NCBI RefSeq assembly: GCF_902463975.1
Contig: NZ_CABQHJ010000029.1
Coordinates: 1-41,327, forward strand
DNA from: Phascolarctobacterium_A sp902463975
GTDB taxonomy: Bacteria > Bacillota > Negativicutes > Acidaminococcales > Acidaminococcaceae
DNA: 41,327 nt
Direction: 5' to 3'
Positions 7,156-15,381 of the stretch are shown here, piece after piece. Within the stretch, counting starts at the first letter, position 1; each line of letters begins with the position of its first letter. The notes beneath the pieces are model-generated. The model was not told the origin of the DNA, did not search any database, and saw only the letters and a program-made list of their open reading frames with translations. The position numbers and the translations under genes were made by a program.

Positions 7156-8958
7156 TCAGAAGCTGTGCTCATAAGACAGCATCCAGTTGCGTTCCTCCAG
7201 CATAGCACCGGTGCCGCTGGAAGAACCGGTTCTGATATCATCACGGTCCAGCAGATTATACACAGCAAATCTTAAAGCATCATTTTTGGTAATCTGCTGT
7301 TTTACATTCAAAGTAAGGTCTAACATCGGTTTAACGCCGTTAATTCTTTCTGCCATATAGTTAGCATAAATGTTGGCATTGGTCTTGCCTAAGTTATAAC
7401 CTACTCCTGCATGCAGACCTAATTTAAAGTCAACTCTCTGCCAATCTCCCTTAGCAAGCTTTTGCTCGGGATTACCATAGGAAACGCCTACATTGTAGCT
7501 GAACTTTTCCGAAGCAGCTTTTTCGTAGCTTACCTCAACGCCGGTATTTCTGTACTTGTTGGCATTCAGGAACATGCTCTTGCCGCTGCCGTTATAATTG
7601 CGTTGGCTGTAGATACGGTCATTAATATCCATATGGTACAGGTTTACCTTGAAGAGTTCATCGGCAGCCAGTTTCTTTTTCCAGCCGAATTCATAGTTCC
7701 AGCCATTTTCTGCCTTCAAATCAGGGTTCATCAGCTGAGTAGAAGTACCCCATTGCTCGTTGACATGCGGTGCGCGCATAGAGCGGTTCACATTCAGGTA
7801 AATATTATCATCGGTACCTAAGGAATGCATTACCTGAAATTGCGGGCAGAACTTGCTACCGGATTTCTCAACATAGGCTTCACGAGCACCAAGGAAAATT
7901 TTGGTTTTATCGGATACCTCGGTTTCCGTCATAAAGAATACTGCGGCACTGTCGCGTTTTGCAGCCTCTATATTGTTACTGTTTTTGGTATTTTCATTTT
8001 CATAGTTGGCACCAACAGTCAGCATCGTATTGCCTAATTTGAATTTATCCTGCAAATCGGCACCATAGTTATGACCTTTTTGATGTGTAGATGTATTGAA
8101 TTTCCAATCTCTGTTTCTGAAGAATACAGTAGCCTGTAAATCATCATTAACATATCTGAGCTGACCGAAGTTGTATTTAATATCACTGTGGAAGCCGGGC
8201 TTATAGGCGCCATCGACTAATCGGGAACAATCGGAAACCTTTTTGCTGTACATATATTGTAAAGACAGGTTATCGCTGATAGCATATTGCAGATTCAGGC
8301 TGTCCTTTTCCAGCTTGTCGCCGGTATAATAGTTGCTTGCACCGGAGTTTTTATAGACAAAGCCTCTGTCCTTAGACTGCTGTCTGGAATAGCTTAATTG
8401 CAGCTTATCGGTAGCTACATTAACAGCACCTTTAAATTTGTTTTTATCGCCAAAGCCAATCAATACTTTATTCTTGGCTGCCTTTTTATTAGTAATAATA
8501 TTGATAACACCGGCACTTGCATTAGAACCGTAAAGAACAGTAGCGCCGCCCTTAACAACTTCAATGCGGTCGATAATATCGGCAGAAATGGATTCCAAGT
8601 CATAGTTTCCGTCTTGGTTCAAGGGAATTCCGTTTACTAAGATAGCAACATTATCCTTAGCAATGCCTCTGAAGCCGATGTAAGTATTACCGGTCGGAGA
8701 AGCGGTTAAGGTAAAGCCTGGAATATTTTTTACTACCTCCATAACGTTATTGGCACCCAGCTTTTCGATTTTCTGCTGATCATAAATTTCTGTTGCAGCA
8801 GGAATATCTACATCTCTTTTCTCATAACGGGCGGCAGTAACCATCATGGGATCCAGTACATACTCATTTAATGCTTCATGTGCCATTACCGGCGCAGCAA
8901 ACAGCATGCAGCCCAAAGCTACAGCGCCGTTTACCATTTTCTTACTCATCAAACTCAT
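7156..8958 (-). CDS. TonB-dependent outer-membrane receptor, BtuB-like
   Basis: First gene of the leftward operon. The 600-aa product has a Sec signal ending AAPVMA, then a TonB-box-like segment (LDPMMVTAARYEKR, close to the DTLVVTA box of BtuB). Next comes a plug domain with IPGFTLT, FRGIAKDNVAILVNG, DIIDRIEVVKGGATVLYGSNASAGVINI, and a beta-barrel ending in aromatic WMLSYEHSF. The length is like BtuB (about 600) and shorter than most siderophore receptors. The presence of this gene shows an outer membrane. The start at 8958 has AAGGAG 10 nt upstream; an earlier out-of-frame ATG at 8964 would give only a seven-codon peptide. The ligand is unknown; corrinoid, heme or another metal chelate are the obvious options. 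Confidence 0.95.
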   Translation of the reverse strand: MSLMSKKMVNGAVALGCMLFAAPVMAHEALNEYVLDPMMVTAARYEKRDVDIPAATEIYDQQKIEKLGANNVMEVVKNIPGFTLTASPTGNTYIGFRGIAKDNVAILVNGIPLNQDGNYDLESISADIIDRIEVVKGGATVLYGSNASAGVINIITNKKAAKNKVLIGFGDKNKFKGAVNVATDKLQLSYSRQQSKDRGFVYKNSGASNYYTGDKLEKDSLNLQYAISDNLSLQYMYSKKVSDCSRLVDGAYKPGFHSDIKYNFGQLRYVNDDLQATVFFRNRDWKFNTSTHQKGHNYGADLQDKFKLGNTMLTVGANYENENTKNSNNIEAAKRDSAAVFFMTETEVSDKTKIFLGAREAYVEKSGSKFCPQFQVMHSLGTDDNIYLNVNRSMRAPHVNEQWGTSTQLMNPDLKAENGWNYEFGWKKKLAADELFKVNLYHMDINDRIYSQRNYNGSGKSMFLNANKYRNTGVEVSYEKAASEKFSYNVGVSYGNPEQKLAKGDWQRVDFKLGLHAGVGYNLGKTNANIYANYMAERINGVKPMLDLTLNVKQQITKNDALRFAVYNLLDRDDIRTGSSSGTGAMLEERNWMLSYEHSF

Positions 8959-9002
8959 CAGTCATACACTCCTTGAAAATTTTAATAATATGGCGTAAAA
9001 TA

Positions 9003-9060
9003 ATAATATTGGCTTTTGATAACTTATACCACGTTATCAATATTATCTTACAATATACAA
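9003..9060. promoter_or_regulatory. Divergent promoter region with MerR-type operator
   Basis: TTGATAAC at 9016-9023 and GTTATCAA at 9033-9040 form a perfect inverted repeat with a 9-bp centre. On the plus strand, TTGATA (9016-9021) and TATTAT (9041-9046) form a promoter with a 19-bp spacer, the hallmark of MerR-controlled promoters. On the minus strand, TTGTAA (9053-9048) and TATAAG (9028-9023) also have a 19-bp spacer and would drive the receptor operon. The repeat overlaps both. This supports control of regulator and operon by the adjacent MerR protein. Confidence 0.65.
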
Positions 9061-9085
9061 CGCTTATACAGTCAAGAGGTTTTTT

Positions 9086-9922
9086 ATGAAGGATTCACGT
9101 TATTTCACTCCAGGTGAACTGGCGAAGCTGCTAGGCATATCCAAGCAGCTTCTGTTATATTATGATAAAAACGATATTTTTTCACCGGAATTCGTCGATG
9201 AAAACGGCTATAGATTTTACGTTCTGTCGCAGTATTTCACTCTGCAGATTATCATTTCTCTCAGGAAACTTGATGTTTCCTTAAAAGAAATTAAAGCTTA
9301 CTTAAAGAGCAAAGACATAAACCTGCTAAAAAATATATATCGCAACAAGCAACAGGAATATAAAAAGCAGATTGAGGAATTGCTGTATTTAGAAAAAACT
9401 ATGCAGCAGAAAATCGCCTTTTTAAACGATATTCAGAATCTGCCTCTTAACCAGATTCTGCTGGAACTTCAAGAGGAAGAACATCTTTATTTTAGTGAGG
9501 ATATAAGTTTCCAAACACCTATTAAACATCGAATGAATATTTTGGCTAAGCATATGCTGCCAGTATTTTCTCATCCGTCCTTTCAGGAATATCTGATGGG
9601 CTTTCATTATGACAGCAATGAATTCTTCTACGAAGATCTTATAACGCAATACAACGTATTTATTAGCGCAAATAGCAAATTACATTATAATAATCCAATA
9701 AAGAAAACGAAAGAAAAAGGCTTATATCTGTGCGTTTACTGCAATGCTCATTATGGAGTAATTGATTCAAAAATAAAAGAACGCATATTAAAATTTGTCG
9801 AACAAAATAATTTGCATATGCATGGAGGCATATATCTTTTCCCGCTGCGCAACTTCTGGTCTACTTCTAAGCCTGAGGAAGAACTTGTTAAGCTCTGCTT
9901 AAGAGTAGAATATACTGATTAA
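9086..9922 (+). CDS. MerR-family transcriptional regulator with BmrR-like ligand domain
   Basis: Transcription factor divergent from the TonB/nitrogenase-like operon. Residues 1-70 form a MerR winged helix (FTPGELAKLLGISKQLLLYYDK, FVDENGYRFY, SLKEIKAYL). Residues about 75-115 form the antiparallel dimer coiled coil. Residues about 125-278 resemble the GyrI-like/BmrR effector domain in length and in the repeated strand pattern (GLYLCVYCNAHYG, MHGGIYLFPL). So an organic effector is more likely than the short Cys metal loop of MerR or CueR, although a CxxC is present in LCVYC. The gene is visibly more A/T-rich than its neighbours, which may indicate separate ancestry. It probably senses the imported ligand or its product and controls the operon. 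Confidence 0.85.
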   Translation: MKDSRYFTPGELAKLLGISKQLLLYYDKNDIFSPEFVDENGYRFYVLSQYFTLQIIISLRKLDVSLKEIKAYLKSKDINLLKNIYRNKQQEYKKQIEELLYLEKTMQQKIAFLNDIQNLPLNQILLELQEEEHLYFSEDISFQTPIKHRMNILAKHMLPVFSHPSFQEYLMGFHYDSNEFFYEDLITQYNVFISANSKLHYNNPIKKTKEKGLYLCVYCNAHYGVIDSKIKERILKFVEQNNLHMHGGIYLFPLRNFWSTSKPEEELVKLCLRVEYTD

Positions 9923-10018
9923 GGTGTACAACTATTATACACCTTGTTTCCTAACCTAAAACACTGAAAAGAAGCTTGTAACAACTAGAAGCTGACGCAT
10001 TTGCGCCGGCTTCTTTTT
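9923..10018 (+). terminator. Two terminator-like hairpins after the MerR gene
   Basis: GGTGTA and TACACC pair directly after the stop codon (9923-9943), with a weak T-run. A second hairpin at about 9988-10014 has GAAGC/GCTTC arms with inner CGC/GCG and runs into TTTTTCTT, a better Rho-independent terminator. Confidence 0.7.
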
Positions 10019-10055
10019 CTTCTGCGAAGTATATACATCTGTAAGGTTATTTTTG

Positions 10056-10064
10056 TGCTATAAT
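10056..10064 (+). promoter_or_regulatory. Extended -10 promoter of the ClC gene
   Basis: TGC followed by TATAAT (10059-10064), about 36 nt upstream of the ATG at 10101. No clear -35 is seen. Confidence 0.5.
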
Positions 10065-10100
10065 ATTAGTTACAAAAATTCGAAGAAAAGAGTTATATTT

Positions 10101-11660
10101 ATGGACGATAAAGAACAAAAATTCAAAACCTACCGTTCGCTCAGCGACATGCACCGCTTCCGTCTGCGCCTGTTTGCGGAGGGTATCCTCACCGGTATCT
10201 TCGCCGGTATAGTCATCAGCTTCTTCCGCTTCGCCCTTTCGGAGATGGAATACCTGCGCGGAGCGCTCTACAACCGCCTATGGGTGAGCGACTGGAGCAT
10301 CAACGCCTGCTGGTTCGCCGTGCTCATCGCCATCGCCTTTATCCTGCACAAGCTCAACTGCATCGAGCCTATGGCAGCAGGCAGCGGCATTCCGCAGGTT
10401 AAGGGAGCAATTTTAGGCCTAATGAAAATGCGTTGGCTGCACATTCTCTGGGTTAAGCTCACCGCCGGCATTATAGGCATCGGCGCCGGTCTTTCCCTGG
10501 GACGCGAAGGCCCCTCCATCCAGCTAGGCGCAGTAACTGCACAGGGCGTCAGCCGCCTCATGGGACGCACCCGCATGGAAGAACGCTATCTGCTGACCAG
10601 CGGTGCCAGTGCCGGTTTGGCAGCAGCCTTCAACGCTCCGCTCGCCGGTGTAATCTTTGCTTTGGAAGAGCTGCACCGCAACTTTTCCATCATGGTTCTG
10701 CTGCCCTCCATGGCAGCAGCCTTCACTGCGACGATTATTTCCCGCGCTATTTTCGGTCGAGCGACAATTTTTGATATCCCCGACTTACAACTGCTTCCTA
10801 TAAGCTATTACGGCATCGTCATTCTGGTTGCTCTTGCCAGCGGTCTGGCAGGTGTCATTTTTAACTGGGGACTGCTGAACATCGGCCGCTTTTACAGCCT
10901 GCCCTGCTTCAAGCGTCCGGTAGAGAAAATTGCCTTTGCCCTTATCTGCGCCGGCATTTTAGGCTACTTTCTGCCCGAGGTTTTGGGCGGCGGCAACGAT
11001 CTTATCAACCATCTGGCCAAAGCACCTGTATCCTTGCAGCTTTTGCTGCTTTTTCTTGCAGGCAAGCTGATTTTTACGCTCATCAGCTACGGTTGCGGCG
11101 TTCCCGGCGGTTTCTTTCTGCCGATGCTCGTTATCGGCGCTCTCTGCGGCAGCATTTGTGCTCAGATTCTGATTATGCTTGGCTGGATTGAGCCTGCTTA
11201 CGCCACCAACATAATGGTTGTTGCTATGGCGGCGCTTTTTGCTTCCTCCGTCCGCGCGCCTATCACAGGCACCGTGCTGATAATGGAAATGACCGCCAGT
11301 TACCAGCAGCTGCTTTCGCTGGCAATTGCTGCCATGGTAGCCTTCGTCATTGCGGAGCTGTGCCACAGCAAGCCCATCTACGAGGAGCTGATGCAGCGCA
11401 TGCTGCACAAAAAAGCGCCAGAACCGGCTGTACTGGAGCAGCGCAATGTTATCGAGCTGGCAGTTTGCAGCAGCAGCAGTGTCAGCGGCAAGCTTATCAA
11501 GGATATTCCCTGGCCTCCCAATACCCTATTAGTAGATGTCAAGCGCGGTGAATCTCAGCTCATCCCGGCAGGTGATACACGCCTGCTCAGCGGCGATTTC
11601 ATTTATGTTCTCACAGCTACAGAGCATGTAGAAGAGCTGACGAAAATGGTAGAAGAATAA
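10101..11660 (+). CDS. ClC-family chloride channel/H+ antiporter with C-terminal TrkA-C domain
   Basis: Inner-membrane anion transporter of 519 aa. The three selectivity-filter loops are present: GSGIPQVKG, GREGPSIQLG with the gating Glu, and GVPGGFFLP. So is the proton-path region FALEELHRNF. GSGIP argues for Cl-/H+ type rather than the fluoride ClC-F group. After the membrane domain (to about residue 430), residues about 445-519 form a TrkA-C (RCK-C) domain with VSGKLIKDI, PAGDTRLLSGDFIYV; such domains bind ligands in cation transporters, and their role in ClC proteins is less clear. The start is ATG 10101; upstream in-frame codons to 10053 lack a ribosome site. It is monocistronic, with its own promoter and a shared terminator. 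Confidence 0.93.
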   Translation: MDDKEQKFKTYRSLSDMHRFRLRLFAEGILTGIFAGIVISFFRFALSEMEYLRGALYNRLWVSDWSINACWFAVLIAIAFILHKLNCIEPMAAGSGIPQVKGAILGLMKMRWLHILWVKLTAGIIGIGAGLSLGREGPSIQLGAVTAQGVSRLMGRTRMEERYLLTSGASAGLAAAFNAPLAGVIFALEELHRNFSIMVLLPSMAAAFTATIISRAIFGRATIFDIPDLQLLPISYYGIVILVALASGLAGVIFNWGLLNIGRFYSLPCFKRPVEKIAFALICAGILGYFLPEVLGGGNDLINHLAKAPVSLQLLLLFLAGKLIFTLISYGCGVPGGFFLPMLVIGALCGSICAQILIMLGWIEPAYATNIMVVAMAALFASSVRAPITGTVLIMEMTASYQQLLSLAIAAMVAFVIAELCHSKPIYEELMQRMLHKKAPEPAVLEQRNVIELAVCSSSSVSGKLIKDIPWPPNTLLVDVKRGESQLIPAGDTRLLSGDFIYVLTATEHVEELTKMVEE

Positions 11661-11679
11661 TTATATACTGTACATAAAA

Positions 11680-11715
11680 ACAGAGAGCCTGCGCTCAGCG
11701 CAGACTCTCTTATTT
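11680..11715. terminator. Bidirectional terminator between ClC and cysteine desulfidase genes
   Basis: AGAGAG-C-CTGCGC and GCGCAG-A-CTCTCT form a 12-bp stem with one mismatch around a 3-nt loop, with A residues on the left and TTATTTTTT on the right. It serves the convergent genes ending at 11660 and 11725. Confidence 0.9.
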
Positions 11716-11724
11716 TTTGGCTTA

Positions 11725-12984
11725 TTACAGGCCAAGCATTACATCAATAATTTCTTTATCGGTTTCTACCATGCCCTGGCTGGCAATTTTGCCAACTGCA
11801 GCAATGGTTTCATCGGCAGTATTTTGGACAATACCGTCACCGCCGGCAAAGTTTCGCTCTGCCACGGACATATCAACGCCCATCAGACCGCCTTCAACAG
11901 CCATAGCAATTTTAGCTGCGCAGGAGGATTTAGCACCGTCACAGATAATACCGCTGTTGATAGCCAAAGCATTTTCTACAGCATGCTCAATCTGGTCATC
12001 AGTGCAATCATACAGGAAAGCGATTGCCGCACCGGCACCGCAGCCTGCGCTGATAGCACCGCAGTAAGCAGACAGCTTGCCGATGCCCTGTTTCAGGTAG
12101 ATGGTAACCAGGTCACTCAGCAGTACTGCACGCAGCATTTTTTCTTCGCCTGCAGCCAATGCATGAGCATAAACAACAACAGGAACGGAAGCAGTAATAC
12201 CCTGGTTGCCACTGCCGGAAGTAATTACTACCGGAAGCTCGCAGCCGTTCATACGCGCGTCACTGCCTGCAGCAGCGCTGGCACGTGCGCGGATACGCAG
12301 GCTGTCGGGATCACGGCGCAGCAAAATCTTGCCGATGCTGGCACCGTAATCATTAGTCAGGCCTTCTTTGGAAATGGCCATATTGAAATCAATCTGGCGT
12401 TGCAGCAGATGCTTAACATTATCTAACGGCATATTGCGGGCCGCATCCAGAACGTCTTCGATTCTCCACAGGCTCTTTGCCTCTTCTTCGGCAGGCACAA
12501 TCGGTTTTTCCAAAATAGTAACGCCGTTTTTCTTGATGCAAGTAACATTAGTGTGGTCTGTGCGGATAGTTACCTCGGCATTATTGCCGCCTGCTGCCAG
12601 GAAAATGCGGATATAGAAAATATCCGGTTCCTCGGAAACGTGAATATTAATCTTGCCGGATTCAGCCAAAGCCTTAATTTCAGCCTTTTCCTCTTGGTTA
12701 ATATAAGCCAGAACCTCCAGCTGACGCTCGGAATGAGCGGCAACAACACCGGCAGCGCAGGCAACCTCGATGCCCTTCATCTTGTTGGTGTTCGGTACAA
12801 CAACGCTTTTAACGTTTTTGATAATATTACGGCTAACCCAGATTTCAATTTGCTCCGGGAAAGCTCCTAATTGCTCGCGGCATACAGCAGCACAGTAAGC
12901 AATGGCGATAGGCTCGGTACAGCCCATGGCGGGAATAAGCTCCTCCGCCAACGCCTCCTCATAAACAGCATATTTATTTTGCAT
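11725..12984 (-). CDS. cyuA: L-cysteine desulfidase (CyuA/YhaM, UPF0597 family)
   Basis: [4Fe-4S] enzyme that splits L-cysteine to pyruvate, ammonia and sulfide; E. coli CyuA and Methanocaldococcus CDS are family members related to the serine dehydratase alpha chain. The 419-aa product carries the family motifs PAMGCTEP (Cys22), SGSGNQG, AYCGAISAGCGAGAA and ICDGAKSSCAAK; the Cys in these blocks are the expected cluster ligands. The start is ATG 12984, with GGAGG 8 nt upstream; a TTG at 12999 would overlap the ribosome site. It is monocistronic. No cysteine importer or CyuR-like regulator is adjacent. Physiologically it can provide pyruvate from cysteine and detoxify excess cysteine in anaerobes. 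Confidence 0.9.
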   Translation of the reverse strand: MQNKYAVYEEALAEELIPAMGCTEPIAIAYCAAVCREQLGAFPEQIEIWVSRNIIKNVKSVVVPNTNKMKGIEVACAAGVVAAHSERQLEVLAYINQEEKAEIKALAESGKINIHVSEEPDIFYIRIFLAAGGNNAEVTIRTDHTNVTCIKKNGVTILEKPIVPAEEEAKSLWRIEDVLDAARNMPLDNVKHLLQRQIDFNMAISKEGLTNDYGASIGKILLRRDPDSLRIRARASAAAGSDARMNGCELPVVITSGSGNQGITASVPVVVYAHALAAGEEKMLRAVLLSDLVTIYLKQGIGKLSAYCGAISAGCGAGAAIAFLYDCTDDQIEHAVENALAINSGIICDGAKSSCAAKIAMAVEGGLMGVDMSVAERNFAGGDGIVQNTADETIAAVGKIASQGMVETDKEIIDVMLGL

Positions 12985-13129
12985 AAGCACATCCTCCAAA
13001 ATTCAGCTGCATTCCCTCACAGCCTGATAATTTTTTCGGAAGCATTATTGCCTAAAGCTTCCGACAATTCACTATATATTTTAAATCAAAAGCAGCTTTC
13101 AGGCAAGTGCTTATATCACACAATAACAA

Positions 13130-13186
13130 AGGACTGAAGCGCTCAGGCCTCAGTCCTCGTGAAACAACGTCACTAAGCGTTGTTTT
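13130..13186 (-). terminator. Terminator hairpins after lysA
   Basis: Two hairpins in tandem on the minus strand: AACAACG/CGTTGTT right after the lysA stop codon, then GGACTGA/TCAGTCC (13133-13154) followed by TTTGTTATTG. The second is the more terminator-like. The remaining 145 nt up to 12985 show no further structure I can name. Confidence 0.65.
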
Positions 13187-14476
13187 TTACATTTTAATTT
13201 TTGCTTCTTCTGCCAGCTTCGGTCCGTACTCGCCGAAATCGAAGGTAGCAAAATAATCTGCCGGGGTTTCCGCACGACGAATCATTTTAACACTGCCGTC
13301 CTCCTGCAGCAGCAGCTCAGCACTGCGCAGCTTGCCGTTATAGTTATAGCCCATGGAGAAGCCATGTGCGCCGGCATCATGAATAAAGAGCAAGTCACCG
13401 ATATTAATTTCCGGCAGCATTCTGTCTACGGCAAATTTATCGTTGTTCTCGCACAGGCCGCCGGTTACATCATACTTATGGTCGCAGGGAGCGTTTTCCT
13501 TGCCCATAACGGTAATATGATGATAGGAACCATAAATAGCGGGACGCATCAGGTTAGCAGCGCAGGCATCACAACCGATATATTCTTTGTAGATATGCTT
13601 TTGGTGGATAGCGGTAGTTACCAGAGCGCCATTCGGTGCCAGCATGTAACGGCCAAGCTCGGTGAACAGCTTAACATCGCCCATGCCTGCAGGTACAAGC
13701 ACCTCTTCAAACACCTTGCGCACGCCTTCGCCGATTGCCAGTACATCGTTATCCTGCTGCTCAGGCTTATAGGCAATGCCGATACCACCGCTGAGGTTGA
13801 TAAAGGAGATATGCGCGCCGGTTTTTTCCTTCAGCTCAACTGCCAGCTCAAACAGAATACGTGCCAGCTCCGGATAGTATTCGTTGGTAACGGTATTAGA
13901 AGCCAGGAAGGCATGAATACCGAAATTCTTTACGCCCTTGCTCTTGAGGATTTTATAAGCCTCAATAATCTGCTCATGAGTCATACCGTATTTTGCATCG
14001 CCGGGGTTATCCATAATGTTGTTGGCAATGGCAAAATGTCCGCCGGGATTGTAACGGCAGCAGACGGTTTCTGGAATATCGGCAACCTTCTCCAAAAAGT
14101 CAATATGAGTAATATCATCCAGATTGATGGTTACATTCAATTTACGAGCCAGCTTAAAATCCTCTGCCGGAGTTGCATTGGAGGAGAACATAATCTCGCT
14201 CTCCTTAAAGCCTACGGCATCGCTCATCTGCAGCTCGGTATAGGAGGAACAGTCGGCACCGCAGCCCTCTTCGCGCAAAATCTGCAGCAGATAGGGGTTA
14301 GGAGTAGCCTTTACTGCGAAATATTCTTTAAAACCCTTATTCCAGGAAAAGGCCTTGTTCACCAGACGCGCGGTGCGACGGATGCCGGCCTCATCATACA
14401 GATGGAACGGAGTAGGATATTGGGAAACGATTTTTTCTAATTGTTCTTTAGTAACAAACGGAATTTTCTTAGACAT
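13187..14476 (-). CDS. lysA: Diaminopimelate decarboxylase
   Basis: PLP fold-type III decarboxylase that makes L-lysine from meso-diaminopimelate. The 429-aa product has the PLP lysine in YFAVKATPN (Lys56), the phosphate-binding glycines in NLSGGIGIAY, ELGRYMLAPNGAL, and the substrate/catalytic block GGLCENNDKFA. The ending GYNYNGKLRSAELLL is typical of LysA. It belongs to the clade with HAFLASNTVTNEYY rather than the short LysA form. Its ATG overlaps the stop of the upstream TrmB-like gene, so the two are one transcription unit. A second fold-III decarboxylase lies at 32009-33214 but has the ornithine/lysine signature instead. Confidence 0.92.
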   Translation of the reverse strand: MSKKIPFVTKEQLEKIVSQYPTPFHLYDEAGIRRTARLVNKAFSWNKGFKEYFAVKATPNPYLLQILREEGCGADCSSYTELQMSDAVGFKESEIMFSSNATPAEDFKLARKLNVTINLDDITHIDFLEKVADIPETVCCRYNPGGHFAIANNIMDNPGDAKYGMTHEQIIEAYKILKSKGVKNFGIHAFLASNTVTNEYYPELARILFELAVELKEKTGAHISFINLSGGIGIAYKPEQQDNDVLAIGEGVRKVFEEVLVPAGMGDVKLFTELGRYMLAPNGALVTTAIHQKHIYKEYIGCDACAANLMRPAIYGSYHHITVMGKENAPCDHKYDVTGGLCENNDKFAVDRMLPEINIGDLLFIHDAGAHGFSMGYNYNGKLRSAELLLQEDGSVKMIRRAETPADYFATFDFGEYGPKLAEEAKIKM

Positions 14477-15176
14477 TTATATCACCTTTCTGTAATTTAA
14501 TCAGCGCAATTTCATTCTGCAGCGCTTCCTTAAATAAATCAACTAAATTGCGTTTGCAGGAATACAAACAGGTTGAATCCTCATCATCCTGTAAATCTCC
14601 TGTCAAAACGGTGTGTGAATCGGCAATCAGACGAATCTGCTCGCTTTGCTTATTTGTTCCGTAGCAGATTGCTCCCGGCAAAGAAAAGCTTTTATCGCCG
14701 ATAACTACTACCTTCAAGCCTCGCTGTAAAGCAACCTGCAGCTCCGGCAGCAGCAACTCCAGCATTCTGCTGTTAGCCGACAGATAAATTCTTGCCTGTG
14801 CCTGACGCACGGTATTGCGCAGTTTATTTATAATCTCTTGCGCACCCTTAATGGTGATATACCCCTCAGGATCATTATTCAGCACCGGCAGCTGCTGGAG
14901 TATATCTTTTTTTATCTCCTCCAGGCAACTGATTTTGTTGCTGCAAAACTCGGCAGCAGGCACCGGAGTATAGCGCGTTACCTTGCCCTCCTCCAGCACA
15001 TACGCTGCTCCCTTATCCACCAGTCCTGCCAGCGCAGTGTAGGTGTTAGAGCGCGAAATGCCGGTCTGCTTAGCTGCTTCGTAGCCGGTCATCTGACCGG
15101 ACTTCAGCAGCAGCACATACAGCGTTGCTTCCTGCTTTGTTAAGTTAAAATTAGTAAGACCTTCAATTAAATTCAT
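14469..15176 (-). CDS. TrmB-family transcriptional regulator
   Basis: The 235-aa product has an N-terminal winged helix (LTKQEATLYVLLLKSGQMTGYEAAKQTGISRSNTY... region, residues about 12-60) matching the TrmB/sugar-specific regulator family. A coiled linker near 80-100 and a C-terminal phospholipase-D-like effector domain (residues about 110-235, TVRQAQARIYLSA, GLKVVVIGDK) follow. TrmB proteins usually sense sugars; here the gene overlaps lysA by 8 nt, so it may respond to lysine or cell-wall metabolites, but that is inference from position only. A consensus promoter lies upstream, and an inverted repeat GCGT-n5-ACGC (15221-15233) lies in the 5' region and could be its operator. Confidence 0.8.
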   Translation of the reverse strand: MNLIEGLTNFNLTKQEATLYVLLLKSGQMTGYEAAKQTGISRSNTYTALAGLVDKGAAYVLEEGKVTRYTPVPAAEFCSNKISCLEEIKKDILQQLPVLNNDPEGYITIKGAQEIINKLRNTVRQAQARIYLSANSRMLELLLPELQVALQRGLKVVVIGDKSFSLPGAICYGTNKQSEQIRLIADSHTVLTGDLQDDEDSTCLYSCKRNLVDLFKEALQNEIALIKLQKGDINV

Positions 15177-15220
15177 AAAACCCTCATTTAGCTCTTCGGC
15201 TTTTGCGACGGAACTTTTTG

Positions 15221-15291
15221 CGTTTTGGACGCATATTTATATTATTGTTCCTGTTTAAGACCACTATACTACGATTCAGGCGAGTTGTCAA
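15221..15291 (-). promoter_or_regulatory. Promoter and candidate operator of the trmB-lysA unit
   Basis: On the minus strand, TTGACA (15291-15286) and TATAGT (15268-15263) are separated by 17 bp, a near-consensus sigma-70/A promoter. Downstream of the expected start, near 15220-15233, GCGT and ACGC form a short inverted repeat within a GC/A-tract alternation (GCAAAAA, GCAAAAG), a possible regulator site. Confidence 0.75.
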
Positions 15292-15325
15292 TAGCTAACT
15301 GCCGTTTTTTTATGTTTTTTACACA

Positions 15326-15370
15326 AAAAAAGACGGAGATAACAGTAATTTAATCCGTTATCTCCGTCTT
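15326..15370 (-). terminator. Terminator of the ABC importer operon
   Basis: AAGACGGAGATAAC pairs perfectly with GTTATCTCCGTCTT (14 bp) around a 13-nt loop. On the minus strand it runs straight into a seven-T tract. It lies 12 nt past the ATPase stop codon. Confidence 0.95.
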
Positions 15371-15381
15371 GTATTTTCAGC

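Noticed and set aside
8959..9085. A cobalamin riboswitch before the BtuB-like receptor
   Set aside because: The gap is only 127 nt, lacks the B12-box and the needed length, and is explained by divergent promoters and a MerR dyad.
11682..11711. A regulatory palindrome of the ClC or cysteine desulfidase gene
   Set aside because: Its position between two convergent stop codons and the flanking A/T runs identify it as a shared terminator.
13364..14440. A long rightward open frame opposite lysA
   Set aside because: It lies entirely antisense to a clear lysA, without a ribosome site or recognisable domains.
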